Assembly (NCBI GenBank): GCA_021812955.1
Contig: JAKAMJ010000005.1
Location: 1 to 15,323, forward strand
Source of the DNA: a bacterium
Lineage (GTDB): Bacteria > Patescibacteriota > Minisyncoccia > Phycocordibacterales > Phycocordibacteraceae
Length of the DNA: 15,323 bases
Direction: 5' to 3'
The position numbers were made by a program, and so were the translations under genes. The notes under the pieces are model-generated. The model saw only the letters and a program-made list of their open reading frames with translations, was not told the DNA's origin and did no database searches. This document shows positions 1 through 6,239 of the stretch, one piece after another. Each line of letters begins with the position of its first letter. Within the stretch, counting starts at the first letter, position 1.

Positions 1-2
1 GA

Positions 3-536
3 TCTCCCGCACTTGTGGGTGTCACGGCGGGCGTCGCTACCGGTAGCACTACAGCCGGAGAAACCGTCGCGGGCATTGCGGGAGTATTCGGTCTCGCGAC
101 GGGCGAAAGTATTGAATTCTTCGGGCTTGTTCTCGCTTCGGCCATCGGCCTCTTGGGCTGGATGGTGGTCGGGTTCCTCTTGGTCGTGTTCAACCCGCGC
201 ATGTTCGCAAACAACGCGCCCGGCCGCATGGCGGCGCTCCGGTTCCTTCTTGCGCTTCTTGCGAGCGAAACGCCGCTTGTGGGCACCGTGCCCGCGCTCT
301 CGGCGGCCGTATGGAGCGGATATCGCGCTCAGATGAAGCGAGAGAAAGAAGCGTATAAAAAGTGGGAAGAAGAGAATGCCGCGGCGCTTCGCGCCGCACG
401 GCAAGAACAGCAGCTCGCGGCCATCCAAATGCAGCAAGCCGCGGCAGCCGGAGAAGCTGCACGGTTTGCACAAGCGGAGGTAGAGGAAGCAGTCGCCGAA
501 AGCGAAATCCCCGACGGTCTCCGCGAAGCCGCGTAG
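3..536 (+). CDS. Membrane protein with C-terminal coiled coil, 5' end outside window
   Basis: The frame is open to the left edge, so the true start lies upstream; 177 codons are visible before the TAG at 534-536. The visible part begins with a Gly/Ala/Thr-rich stretch. One clear transmembrane helix follows (about visible residues 41-63, ending VVFNP), then a second hydrophobic amphiphilic stretch (about 75-106). From about residue 108 onward the protein is highly charged and helical, with heptad-like Glu/Lys/Ala/Gln content (KREKEAYKKWEEEN and on), which suggests a cytoplasmic coiled coil. I do not recognise the family. It is followed after 30 nt by a secreted protein and then a pilin-like protein on the same strand, so a role in a surface or secretion assembly is a reasonable guess, but only from context. 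An in-frame GTG at 15 could be mistaken for its start. Confidence 0.75.
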   Translation, partial: SPALVGVTAGVATGSTTAGETVAGIAGVFGLATGESIEFFGLVLASAIGLLGWMVVGFLLVVFNPRMFANNAPGRMAALRFLLALLASETPLVGTVPALSAAVWSGYRAQMKREKEAYKKWEEENAAALRAARQEQQLAAIQMQQAAAAGEAARFAQAEVEEAVAESEIPDGLREAA

Positions 537-554
537 GCATTCGCACAAAGGCGG

Positions 555-560
555 TATACT
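555..560 (+). promoter_or_regulatory. Putative -10 box (TATACT) for the gene starting at 567
   Basis: TATACT matches five of six consensus bases and ends 6 nt before the ATG at 567. With usual spacing, transcription would begin at about the A of the start codon, giving a leaderless mRNA. There is no recognisable Shine-Dalgarno sequence before this ATG and no convincing -35 box. The box sits in the 30-nt gap after the upstream gene. Confidence 0.45.
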
Positions 561-566
561 AAACAC

Positions 567-1274
567 ATGAAGCCCGCTTATGCTGCGGCACTCCTCATTC
601 TGCCGGCACTTCTTCTGCCGGGAGTTGTGCTCGCCGCAACACCGGACGTATCTCTTTCGGTTGAGCCGCTTTCTTCGGCACCGCCTCTCTACCAAGGCGA
701 GCCGCTCTTGGTAGAGGGTGGGGTGGCGCGCATCGTCGCAGTCGTAAGCGGTACGAACGCGAAGCCGGGAGCGCTCGATTACGAGTGGTCGGTTGACTCA
801 GTAGCGATAGCAAACGGTTCTGGCGTGGGAAAAAGCAGTCTTGTGGTGGACGCGCCTCTGCCGTACCGCGCGAGTACGGTCACGGTAACGGTTTCCGACG
901 GGAGCGGCACCCTCCTTGGCACCGCATCGGTTGACCTCTCGACGAGCGACCCTTCCGTGCGCGTGTATGTGCACGACCCGCTCCTCGGCATTCTATTCGA
1001 CCACGCCCTTAGCGGCTCGTACGCCATCACCGGCTCCGAGGTCTCGCTCTATGGCGGCGCTTATTCATTCCCGGTTGATTCCGCGCTGCCTTCGTTCGAA
1101 TGGTTCTTGAACGGCGCGAGTGCAGGTCAGGGCGCTGCCATAACGCTCCGCCCCACCGGGTCGGGGCAGGGCGCGGCGAACCTTTCGTTCGTTGCGAGCG
1201 AAGGCGAACTGAAGACTACCGCGAGCCTCTCGCTTTCGTTCGGTTCGCAGAGCTCGAACATACTCGGCCTATGA
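567..1274 (+). CDS. Secreted PKD/Ig-like beta-sandwich protein
   Basis: 235 aa. The N-terminus is a clear signal peptide: Lys near the start, a long Leu/Ala core and a likely cut after VLA at about residues 21-23. The mature part is rich in Ser, Val, Gly and Thr. It has the rhythm of PKD or Ig-like domains, with phrases such as DYEWSVDSVAIANGSG and STVTVTVSDGSGTLLG at about residues 70-120 and a second possible repeat (SFEWFLNGASAGQG) at about 175-190. No catalytic motif is visible. Such domains usually serve adhesion or assembly at the cell surface. The TGA stop overlaps the next ATG by 4 nt (ATGA), which implies translational coupling with the pilin-like gene. The start is supported by the signal peptide and the -10-like box just upstream. 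The exact domain family is uncertain. Confidence 0.75.
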   Translation: MKPAYAAALLILPALLLPGVVLAATPDVSLSVEPLSSAPPLYQGEPLLVEGGVARIVAVVSGTNAKPGALDYEWSVDSVAIANGSGVGKSSLVVDAPLPYRASTVTVTVSDGSGTLLGTASVDLSTSDPSVRVYVHDPLLGILFDHALSGSYAITGSEVSLYGGAYSFPVDSALPSFEWFLNGASAGQGAAITLRPTGSGQGAANLSFVASEGELKTTASLSLSFGSQSSNILGL

Positions 1275-2251
1275 AACGCACGCTTTTCACCCTCATAACC
1301 CTCGCGCTTCTCGCACCAAGCGCTGCATTTGCTGCGCCCACCACTGCAAACCCGACAACCGCACAGGCCACGCCACAAACCGCTACAGATTGCTTGACGA
1401 CCGGCTGTCCAGACGGGTACATCTGCAAGGGGAGCCCGGCCACCTGCCAGGTGAACCCTGCGTCCTGCACGCCTGCCTGCGGTGGTACAACCCCCATCTG
1501 CAATCAGAACGCTGATGGTACCTTCTCGTGTATCTCGCAGGCGCAGTACGGAAACCAAACGCCCGGCGGCGCAACCGCGCAGACGCTCGATAATTCCGCG
1601 ACCGTGCCGTTCGTTCCGCTCGCACCAATCCCCGGCCTCACCGCAAATCAGAGCGGCACGCCCTTTTCCACCCTGCCGGCTCTGCCGAGCTTCCTTAATA
1701 ATCTCTACAAATACGCGATAGGCCTCGCCGCTGCTATCGCGGTCGTCTACATCATCTGGGGCGGTATAGAGATGTCGGTGCAGGAGTCTGTTTCGCAGAA
1801 ACTGGAAGGTAAGAACCGCATCTACAATGCGCTCTTTGGGCTTGGGCTCATGCTCCTGCCCGCGCTCGTGTTCGGCATCATCAACCCCTCCATCCTGAAT
1901 CTCTCGCTCAACATCCCGAACCTGCCGACCCAATGGGGGACCTGGAGCCCTACACTTGTGTCGAAAACAACCATTAATACAGTTGGTGGAGGTGCGGCAA
2001 CGATTGCTTCCGATCAATATATTTGCCCGAATGGAAACTGTCAGGCTGCGATAGCGACCTGCAATAACAGCGCTTCGCTTCTCTACCATCCGACTCCAAT
2101 CATATATTGCGTGCCAACAAGCAACCCAATCGTTACCACCTCATCTGTTCCATTAACACCCACTCCGACTGATCCGACTAAAGTCTCGTGCCCGAATAAT
2201 CAAGAGGCAATGGTCGCTTGTACCTCGAGCACGCCAAACCTAGGAAACTGA
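1271..2251 (+). CDS. Cysteine-rich T4SS-pilin-like (TrbC/VirB2-type) membrane protein
   Basis: 326 aa from the ATG at 1271, chosen because it opens a clean signal peptide (MKRTLFTLITLALLAPSAAFAA) and overlaps the preceding stop by 4 nt. The upstream in-frame extension lies inside that preceding gene. Residues 41-87 hold eight cysteines in a small disulfide-knot-like module. Residues about 141-206 form two hydrophobic helices joined by a short polar loop (IEMSVQESVSQKLEGKNRI). This is the layout of TrbC/VirB2-like pilins and of the T4SS-pilin family frequent in Parcubacteria. The C-terminal third has six more cysteines (252, 257, 264, 280, 307, 317) and a Thr/Pro/Ser-rich tail. Family knowledge suggests a membrane pilin-like subunit; the Cys-rich flanks are additional to the usual small pilin. 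The DNA encoding the tail (about 1960-2240) looks more AT-rich than its surroundings. Confidence 0.7.
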   Translation: MKRTLFTLITLALLAPSAAFAAPTTANPTTAQATPQTATDCLTTGCPDGYICKGSPATCQVNPASCTPACGGTTPICNQNADGTFSCISQAQYGNQTPGGATAQTLDNSATVPFVPLAPIPGLTANQSGTPFSTLPALPSFLNNLYKYAIGLAAAIAVVYIIWGGIEMSVQESVSQKLEGKNRIYNALFGLGLMLLPALVFGIINPSILNLSLNIPNLPTQWGTWSPTLVSKTTINTVGGGAATIASDQYICPNGNCQAAIATCNNSASLLYHPTPIIYCVPTSNPIVTTSSVPLTPTPTDPTKVSCPNNQEAMVACTSSTPNLGN

Positions 2252-2254
2252 TAT

Positions 2255-3472
2255 ATGCGCCGACCAATCATCATCGCCGTTAGCGCACTCGCCCTCCTTG
2301 TGGTGGGTATCGGCGCATACTGGTACTTCTTTAGCGGGTCGTCGGTTGCGGTCACTCCATCCGTAGGCACGAGCACGAGCCTGCCCTCCGCAGGGCAAGG
2401 GAGCGCGCAAACGCCTGCCGCGCAGAACCCGGCAGTTGCCTTGCCGAGTGCCGCGGCCGAGAAGGTGAATAGCCGTTTGGTAGAGATTGCCGCAGGGCCG
2501 ATAGTGCCTGGGCTCGTGGCGGTAGACGCTTCAAGCACGAATTCGACCGGCTCCTCGACGCCCGACATCGCCATTTCCTTCATCGAGCGGCAGAGCGGCA
2601 ACCTGTACCGCTACCTCGTGCGCGCGGGCACGCTCACGAGGACGAGCAATAAGACGATTCCGGGTATCGAGGACGCCTACTGGCTCCCCGACGGCTCGCG
2701 CGTGTACGCGCAGTACCTTTCGGGAAGCGATTTCTCGACCGTAAACACCTACTCGCTCGCCGCAGACGGTTCGAATGGGTTCTTCTTGCCGCAAAACCTT
2801 GCGGGGCTCGATACCGCACTCACGAGCCTCTTTACACTCGCATCGGACGCGAACGGTTCGAGTGCGAACGTATCGCGCACCGACGGTACAAAACCGGCAC
2901 AGGTGTTCTCGACACCGCTTTCCGCGATTCGTGCATCGTTCGCTGGCGCGAAGCAATATCTCGTGTTCACGAAACCGTCCGCTTCGCTTGCGGGGAACGC
3001 ATACCTCGTGAATAGTAGCGGGGCATTCAGTCACATCGCCGGCCCTTTGTACGGGCTCGTTGCGCTCGCGAGCCCGGATGGTAAGTGGGCACTCGTGAGC
3101 TATGCGACGAGCGGCACGATGCATCTCGAACTCGTGAATACGAGCGATGACTCCGCGACTCAGCTGCCGGTGGCGACCATCGCCGATACATGCGTGTGGG
3201 CACCGGACAGCTCCGCTGCTTATTGCGGTATCCCGGTTTCGCCGGACGCGAGCTACGCGTACCCGGACGATTGGTACCAGGGCGCCGTGCATTTCAATGA
3301 CCGTATCTGGAAGATAGACGTCACGGGACGCTTCGCCTCCTTGGTGCTCGATTTCGGCACGCAGACGAATGGTGGTGCGCTTGATGCGACCGCGCTCGCG
3401 GTAGACAAGAATCAGCAGGTACTCACCTTCGTGAACAAGAATGATGGCTCGCTCTGGGCTTACTCGCTCTGA
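2255..3472 (+). CDS. Membrane-anchored beta-propeller-like (TolB/WD40-type) protein
   Basis: 405 aa, starting 3 nt after the previous stop. AGGAAA at 2242-2247 could act as a ribosome binding site. Residues about 5-27 form one transmembrane helix, followed by a Ser/Thr/Ala/Pro-rich linker (about 30-70). The rest looks like a repeated beta-propeller: recurring blocks with phrases such as YWLPDGSRVYAQYLS, LASPDGKWALVSYA, CVWAPDSSAAYCGIPV and NDRIWKIDVTGRF, which resemble the 'sPDGkk' blades of TolB/WD40/DPP-IV N-terminal propellers. No catalytic residues are evident, so a binding or scaffolding role on the outer face of the membrane is likely. It is the last gene of the four-gene plus-strand run. 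Its 3' end overlaps the convergent yidC by 13 nt, so no terminator space exists between them. Confidence 0.7.
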   Translation: MRRPIIIAVSALALLVVGIGAYWYFFSGSSVAVTPSVGTSTSLPSAGQGSAQTPAAQNPAVALPSAAAEKVNSRLVEIAAGPIVPGLVAVDASSTNSTGSSTPDIAISFIERQSGNLYRYLVRAGTLTRTSNKTIPGIEDAYWLPDGSRVYAQYLSGSDFSTVNTYSLAADGSNGFFLPQNLAGLDTALTSLFTLASDANGSSANVSRTDGTKPAQVFSTPLSAIRASFAGAKQYLVFTKPSASLAGNAYLVNSSGAFSHIAGPLYGLVALASPDGKWALVSYATSGTMHLELVNTSDDSATQLPVATIADTCVWAPDSSAAYCGIPVSPDASYAYPDDWYQGAVHFNDRIWKIDVTGRFASLVLDFGTQTNGGALDATALAVDKNQQVLTFVNKNDGSLWAYSL

Positions 3473-4212
3473 GATTCCGAGATTGCCGGAACTGCGATAC
3501 CGATTTTTTTGCGAACATATAGTTCCTGGAGTGAGCCGACGAGGTTCGTAGTAATGAAATACAGCGCAACCGCCGCACCAGCCGAATAGGAGATGACCCC
3601 GATGAGGATAGGGAAGACGAATTTCATCTGCGTGCCCATGAGCCGCTGGAAATCCTGCATGCCGCCTTCGCCCTCCGCGGGTTTTGCGGTGCCGGAGAGC
3701 GCAAGGTGCGCTTGGAGGTACTGCGTTCCCCCCGCGAGAACCGCGAGGAGTATGGATGCCGCAGAAACCGACACGATACCGAGGAACATGAGGGACACAT
3801 GTGCGGGAACCGGGGTGAATGCGTAGAGCCGTGCAGAGTCGAGCGTGGTGAGGTGCTCGTAGCGGAACACCCAATACAAGGCGAGCAGCACCGGAATCTG
3901 GATAAATGCGGTCAGAATGCCCGAAAACGGGTTTATCTTACGCTCTCGATAGAGCGCGAGGGTTTCCATCGCCTCTTTTTCCTTATCGCCCTGGTGCTTC
4001 TCCTTTATTGCCTTCAAATGCGGCTCGGCCTCCTTCATGGCGCGCTGGGTGCGTGCCGCGGAAAGAGTAAACGGAAGGAGGATGAGGCGGATGAGGATGG
4101 TGAGAAGGATTACCGCCACACCCACATCGCCGCCGGGAACGAAGGCGACGATCGCCACAAGGGCGTTATAGATGGGATTATAGAAAAACACATGGAAAAA
4201 GGTCGACAACAC
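3460..4212 (-). CDS. yidC: Membrane protein insertase YidC/Oxa1 family
   Basis: 250 aa. YidC inserts and folds membrane proteins, alone or with SecYEG. Visible family traits are a short N-terminus without the large periplasmic domain of Gram-negative YidC, and the first core helix with the conserved positive residue (TILIRLILLPF, Arg42). A charged cytoplasmic hairpin follows (about 55-95, with QRAMKEAEPHLKAIKEKHQG). Then come the KINPFSGILTAFIQIPVLLALYWVF helix and two or three further transmembrane segments, the last near 205-225 (YFITTNLVGSLQELYVRKK). The length fits the short Gram-positive/CPR type. No lipobox is seen, unlike many Firmicute homologues. It begins 9 nt after the rnpA stop, giving the classical rpmH-rnpA-yidC order. 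The downstream end overlaps a convergent gene by 13 nt. Confidence 0.95.
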   Translation of the reverse strand: MLSTFFHVFFYNPIYNALVAIVAFVPGGDVGVAVILLTILIRLILLPFTLSAARTQRAMKEAEPHLKAIKEKHQGDKEKEAMETLALYRERKINPFSGILTAFIQIPVLLALYWVFRYEHLTTLDSARLYAFTPVPAHVSLMFLGIVSVSAASILLAVLAGGTQYLQAHLALSGTAKPAEGEGGMQDFQRLMGTQMKFVFPILIGVISYSAGAAVALYFITTNLVGSLQELYVRKKIGIAVPAISESQSE

Positions 4213-4221
4213 GGAAGTATT

Positions 4222-4536
4222 TTACGCGGCAGAACGGATTTTAGAAAGCAGTTGCTCGAGCTCGGCCGCGAGCTCATTCATGGGAAGCACCGCGACAGCC
4301 GTTTTCGGGAAGAGTACGAGTGAGCCCTTCGGGGTCTTCGAGTGGAGTGCTGCGTATACCCGGCGGCGTATTTTATGGCGTAAAACCGAGCTATTTGCGA
4401 CTTTATTGGGTACGACCACTGCGAACGCTGGCCGGGCGCCAGCTGTGAGAATCGCCGAAAAATGCTCGGAAAAGAACCGTTTACCGCGGATTGCGCCCAA
4501 TTCCGCGCTGCGGAGCCTGCGAGCGCGGGGCAACAT
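4222..4536 (-). CDS. rnpA: Ribonuclease P protein component
   Basis: 104 aa. RnpA is the protein subunit that helps the RNase P RNA trim 5' leaders of pre-tRNAs. The family signature is clear: VVPNKVANSSVLRHKIRRRV corresponds to the conserved 'kkv.ksavvRNriKRrlRe' RNA-binding helix, and FFSEHFSAIL matches the N-terminal strand region. The start chosen is the ATG at 4536 (MLPRARRLRSAE), because L(P/K)xxxRL... is the usual N-terminus of the family. It lies a single base after the rpmH stop. An in-frame extension upstream to 4701 would run antiparallel-free through rpmH in another frame and is not credible. No Shine-Dalgarno is visible, so translation is probably coupled to rpmH. Usual RnpA length is 110-120 aa, so this one is slightly short. 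Confidence 0.92.
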   Translation of the reverse strand: MLPRARRLRSAELGAIRGKRFFSEHFSAILTAGARPAFAVVVPNKVANSSVLRHKIRRRVYAALHSKTPKGSLVLFPKTAVAVLPMNELAAELEQLLSKIRSAA

Positions 4537-4537
4537 G

Positions 4538-4678
4538 CTAGGCCGCGAGCTTCTTGCGACCCATGCGGCGGCGTCCTTTGAGGATTTTCTTACCAGAGCT
4601 CGTCTTTGAGCGCTTACGGAAGCCGTGCGTCTTGGCGCGCTTGCGCTTCTTCGGTTGGTAGGTTCGTTTGGTGGCCAT
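4538..4678 (-). CDS. rpmH: 50S ribosomal protein bL34
   Basis: 46 aa, read as ATG at 4678 to TAG at 4538-4540. The sequence starts MATKRTYQPKKRKRAKTHGF and continues with R-K-R-S-K-T and a basic tail ending GRRRMGRKKLAA. KRTYQPxxRKRxxxHGFR is the unmistakable L34 signature, and the length is typical (44-47 aa). It sits first in the minus-strand rpmH-rnpA-yidC operon, with only 1 nt to rnpA. The upstream side holds no Shine-Dalgarno sequence. A possible -10 (TATGCT, minus strand, 4698-4703) would give a short leader of about 11 nt and overlaps or abuts a perfect DnaA box, so expression may respond to DnaA. The gene is easy to miss because of its size. Confidence 0.97.
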   Translation of the reverse strand: MATKRTYQPKKRKRAKTHGFRKRSKTSSGKKILKGRRRMGRKKLAA

Positions 4679-4688
4679 GGAAGAGGAG

Positions 4689-4697
4689 TTATGCACA
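4689..4697 (+). promoter_or_regulatory. DnaA box (TTATGCACA)
   Basis: TTATGCACA matches the DnaA consensus TTATNCACA at all nine positions. It lies in the 92-nt gap between divergent rpmH and dnaA, where many bacteria carry origin or autoregulatory DnaA boxes. It is the only perfect box noticed in the two intergenic gaps flanking dnaA. Confidence 0.65.
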
Positions 4698-4752
4698 GCA
4701 TACTAACAGATTCTCCCCGACTCCGCTAGATGTGCACCTGCAGTAAGACGCG

Positions 4753-4758
4753 TATAAT
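4753..4758 (+). promoter_or_regulatory. Putative dnaA -10 box (TATAAT)
   Basis: This is a perfect TATAAT, ending 12 nt before the dnaA ATG at 4771. A weak -35 candidate (TGTGCA, 4731-4736) lies 16 nt upstream. The predicted start of transcription is at about 4765, so the 5' leader would be only about 6 nt. That fits the absence of any Shine-Dalgarno sequence before dnaA. Confidence 0.6.
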
Positions 4759-4770
4759 CCACCCAATCAT

Positions 4771-6129
4771 ATGGACATGCAGGATCCGAAGGAATTATGG
4801 GAACAGATGCTTACCCAAGTAGAGCTTTCGGTATCCCCTGCGAACTTCAACACCTGGTTCAAAGAAAGTTCTATTGTAAAAGTCGATGATGGCATCATCA
4901 CGATTGGGGTGCCGAGCCAGTTCTTCAAAGACTGGTTCCTTAAGAAGTTCCATCAGCTCCTCTTGAAGATCGTACGTGATATTTCCTACGAATTCCGGAA
5001 TATCGAGTATCAGATCGTTAAGGATGAGCGGAGGAAGCCTGCGCGCGAATCCGCGCGCGATAAGGTGCTCGTGGAGTTACCGCTTGAGGACTTCTATGTG
5101 AATAAGAGCGACAATCTTAATCCGCGGTACACGTTCGACACGTTCGTCGTCGGCTCATTCAATCAGCTCGCCTTCGCTGCCGCACAGGCAGCATTGAAGC
5201 GGCCGGGGATAACCTACAACCCGCTCTTCATTTACGGCGATACGGGCCGTGGTAAGACGCACCTCATACAGGCGATTGGTAATCAATTCAAGAAATCCTA
5301 TCCGAACCGCAAGGTTTTCTATGTGACGAGCGAGAAATTCGGTGTGGATTACACCGATGCGGTGCAAGCAGGCGCCGCAGCGCACTTCAAGAATTTCAAA
5401 GAGAAGTACCGCCAGTACGATCTGCTCATTATGGATGACGTCCAGTTCTTCTCGAAGAAGGACAAGATGCAGGAAGAGCTATTCCACCTCTTTAATGCGC
5501 TCTACGACACGAACAAACAGATAATCTTCTCGTCCGACCGCGCCCCATCGGCTATTCCGGATATCGCGGGACGGCTTGCGGGACGACTCGGGAGCGGTAT
5601 GGCAGTCGATATTTCCGAACCGGACATGGAATCACGCTCAGAAATCATAAAGCGTAAGGCGGCTCTCTCAGGAGTACTCCTTTCGCCCGAAGTGGTCGAG
5701 TTCATCGCGACGAATACGAACAATTCTATCCGTGAACTCGAAGGGTTGGTTAATAACATCGTCTGTAGTGCGCAGGTGAAGGGGAGTGCTCCCGATATCG
5801 CCGAGGTACGGCAGTCGCTCCGCTCGTTCGTGCGGCCGCAAAAGACCGTCTCCGTGAAGCATGTGGTCGAAAAAGTGTCTGAATTCTATGGAATCGAGCA
5901 GGAAAGCATCTATGAGAAGACTCGTCGACGTGAAGTGGTGCGGCCGCGGCAGGTGATCATGTATCTCTTGCGAGAAGATTTCAACATCTCGTACCCGACG
6001 ATCGGCACTAAGCTCGGCGGCCGCGACCACACCACCGTTATCCACTCCTGTGAGAAGATAAAGCGTGAAGTAGTTGAGGATAGCGAGCTCGCAAAGGAGA
6101 TTCAGGATATCCGCACGATGATTTCCTAA
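4771..6129 (+). CDS. dnaA: Chromosomal replication initiator DnaA
   Basis: 452 aa, near-standard length. DnaA binds DnaA boxes, oligomerises with ATP and melts the origin. Domain I is at about 1-80 (ELWEQMLTQVELSVSPANFNTWF, the usual DnaA N-terminus), followed by a short linker at about 85-110. The AAA+ domain has Walker A GDTGRGKT (156-163), Walker B LLIMDD (218-223) and the SDRAPSAIPDIAGRLAGRL region that carries sensor/arginine-finger functions. The C-terminal DNA-binding helix-turn-helix ends with the signature GGRDHTTVIHSCEKI (416-430). ATG 4771 is used; an in-frame ATG two codons later (4777) is an alternative. No Shine-Dalgarno is present, and a -10 box 12 nt upstream suggests a near-leaderless mRNA. 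A GC hairpin (7-bp arms, 5041-5058) lies in the DNA encoding the flexible linker. Confidence 0.98.
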   Translation: MDMQDPKELWEQMLTQVELSVSPANFNTWFKESSIVKVDDGIITIGVPSQFFKDWFLKKFHQLLLKIVRDISYEFRNIEYQIVKDERRKPARESARDKVLVELPLEDFYVNKSDNLNPRYTFDTFVVGSFNQLAFAAAQAALKRPGITYNPLFIYGDTGRGKTHLIQAIGNQFKKSYPNRKVFYVTSEKFGVDYTDAVQAGAAAHFKNFKEKYRQYDLLIMDDVQFFSKKDKMQEELFHLFNALYDTNKQIIFSSDRAPSAIPDIAGRLAGRLGSGMAVDISEPDMESRSEIIKRKAALSGVLLSPEVVEFIATNTNNSIRELEGLVNNIVCSAQVKGSAPDIAEVRQSLRSFVRPQKTVSVKHVVEKVSEFYGIEQESIYEKTRRREVVRPRQVIMYLLREDFNISYPTIGTKLGGRDHTTVIHSCEKIKREVVEDSELAKEIQDIRTMIS

Positions 6130-6143
6130 CGTACTATGGCTTC

Positions 6144-6222
6144 TTTTCCACAAGAAAACAGTGTTGGAGAGCTCGAAAAACGGCTTATATACGGCCGTTT
6201 TTGCGTTATCCCCGTATCCACC
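6144..6222 (+). other. Candidate origin region: DnaA-box-like sites between dnaA and dnaN
   Basis: The 110-nt dnaA-dnaN gap contains TTTTCCACA at 6144-6152 (8 of 9 to TTATCCACA) and two weaker sites, TTATCCCCG at 6206-6214 and GTATCCACC at 6214-6222 (7 of 9 each). There is also a small AT-rich patch (TTATATAC, 6185-6192), although that is also the loop of the dnaA terminator. The rpmH/dnaA/dnaN setting is the commonest place for oriC. The gap is very short and the boxes imperfect, so this may be only part of the origin or a DnaA-regulated promoter. Confidence 0.4.
6176..6202 (+). terminator. Rho-independent terminator after dnaA
   Basis: AAAAACGGC (6176-6184) pairs perfectly with GCCGTTTTT (6194-6202) around a 9-nt loop. 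The T-run forms the 3' arm, as in a compact intrinsic terminator. It lies 46 nt after the dnaA stop and just before the dnaN promoter, so dnaA and dnaN are probably separate transcription units. Confidence 0.7.
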
Positions 6223-6230
6223 GCTATAAT
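6201..6230 (+). promoter_or_regulatory. Putative dnaN promoter
   Basis: A perfect -10 TATAAT is at 6225-6230, with a weak -35 TTGCGT at 6201-6206 (18-nt spacer). The -10 ends 9 nt before the dnaN ATG, so the mRNA leader would be only about 3 nt. The AGGGA at 6232-6236 is too close to the start codon (3 nt) to be a standard Shine-Dalgarno, and it would be missing from the transcript. Weak DnaA-box-like sites fall between -35 and -10. Confidence 0.6.
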
Positions 6231-6239
6231 AAGGGAACT

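Noticed and set aside
1127..2089. 320-codon open frame on the minus strand
   Set aside because: It is antisense to the pilin-like gene, which has a signal peptide and membrane helices. No family features are seen in the antisense product.
2531..3874. 447-codon open frame on the minus strand
   Set aside because: It runs antisense through the propeller gene and into yidC. Its product is Arg/His-rich without domains, typical of a shadow frame in GC-rich DNA.
4537..4701. N-terminal extension of rnpA to 4701
   Set aside because: It overlaps rpmH completely in another frame; the family N-terminus starts at 4536.
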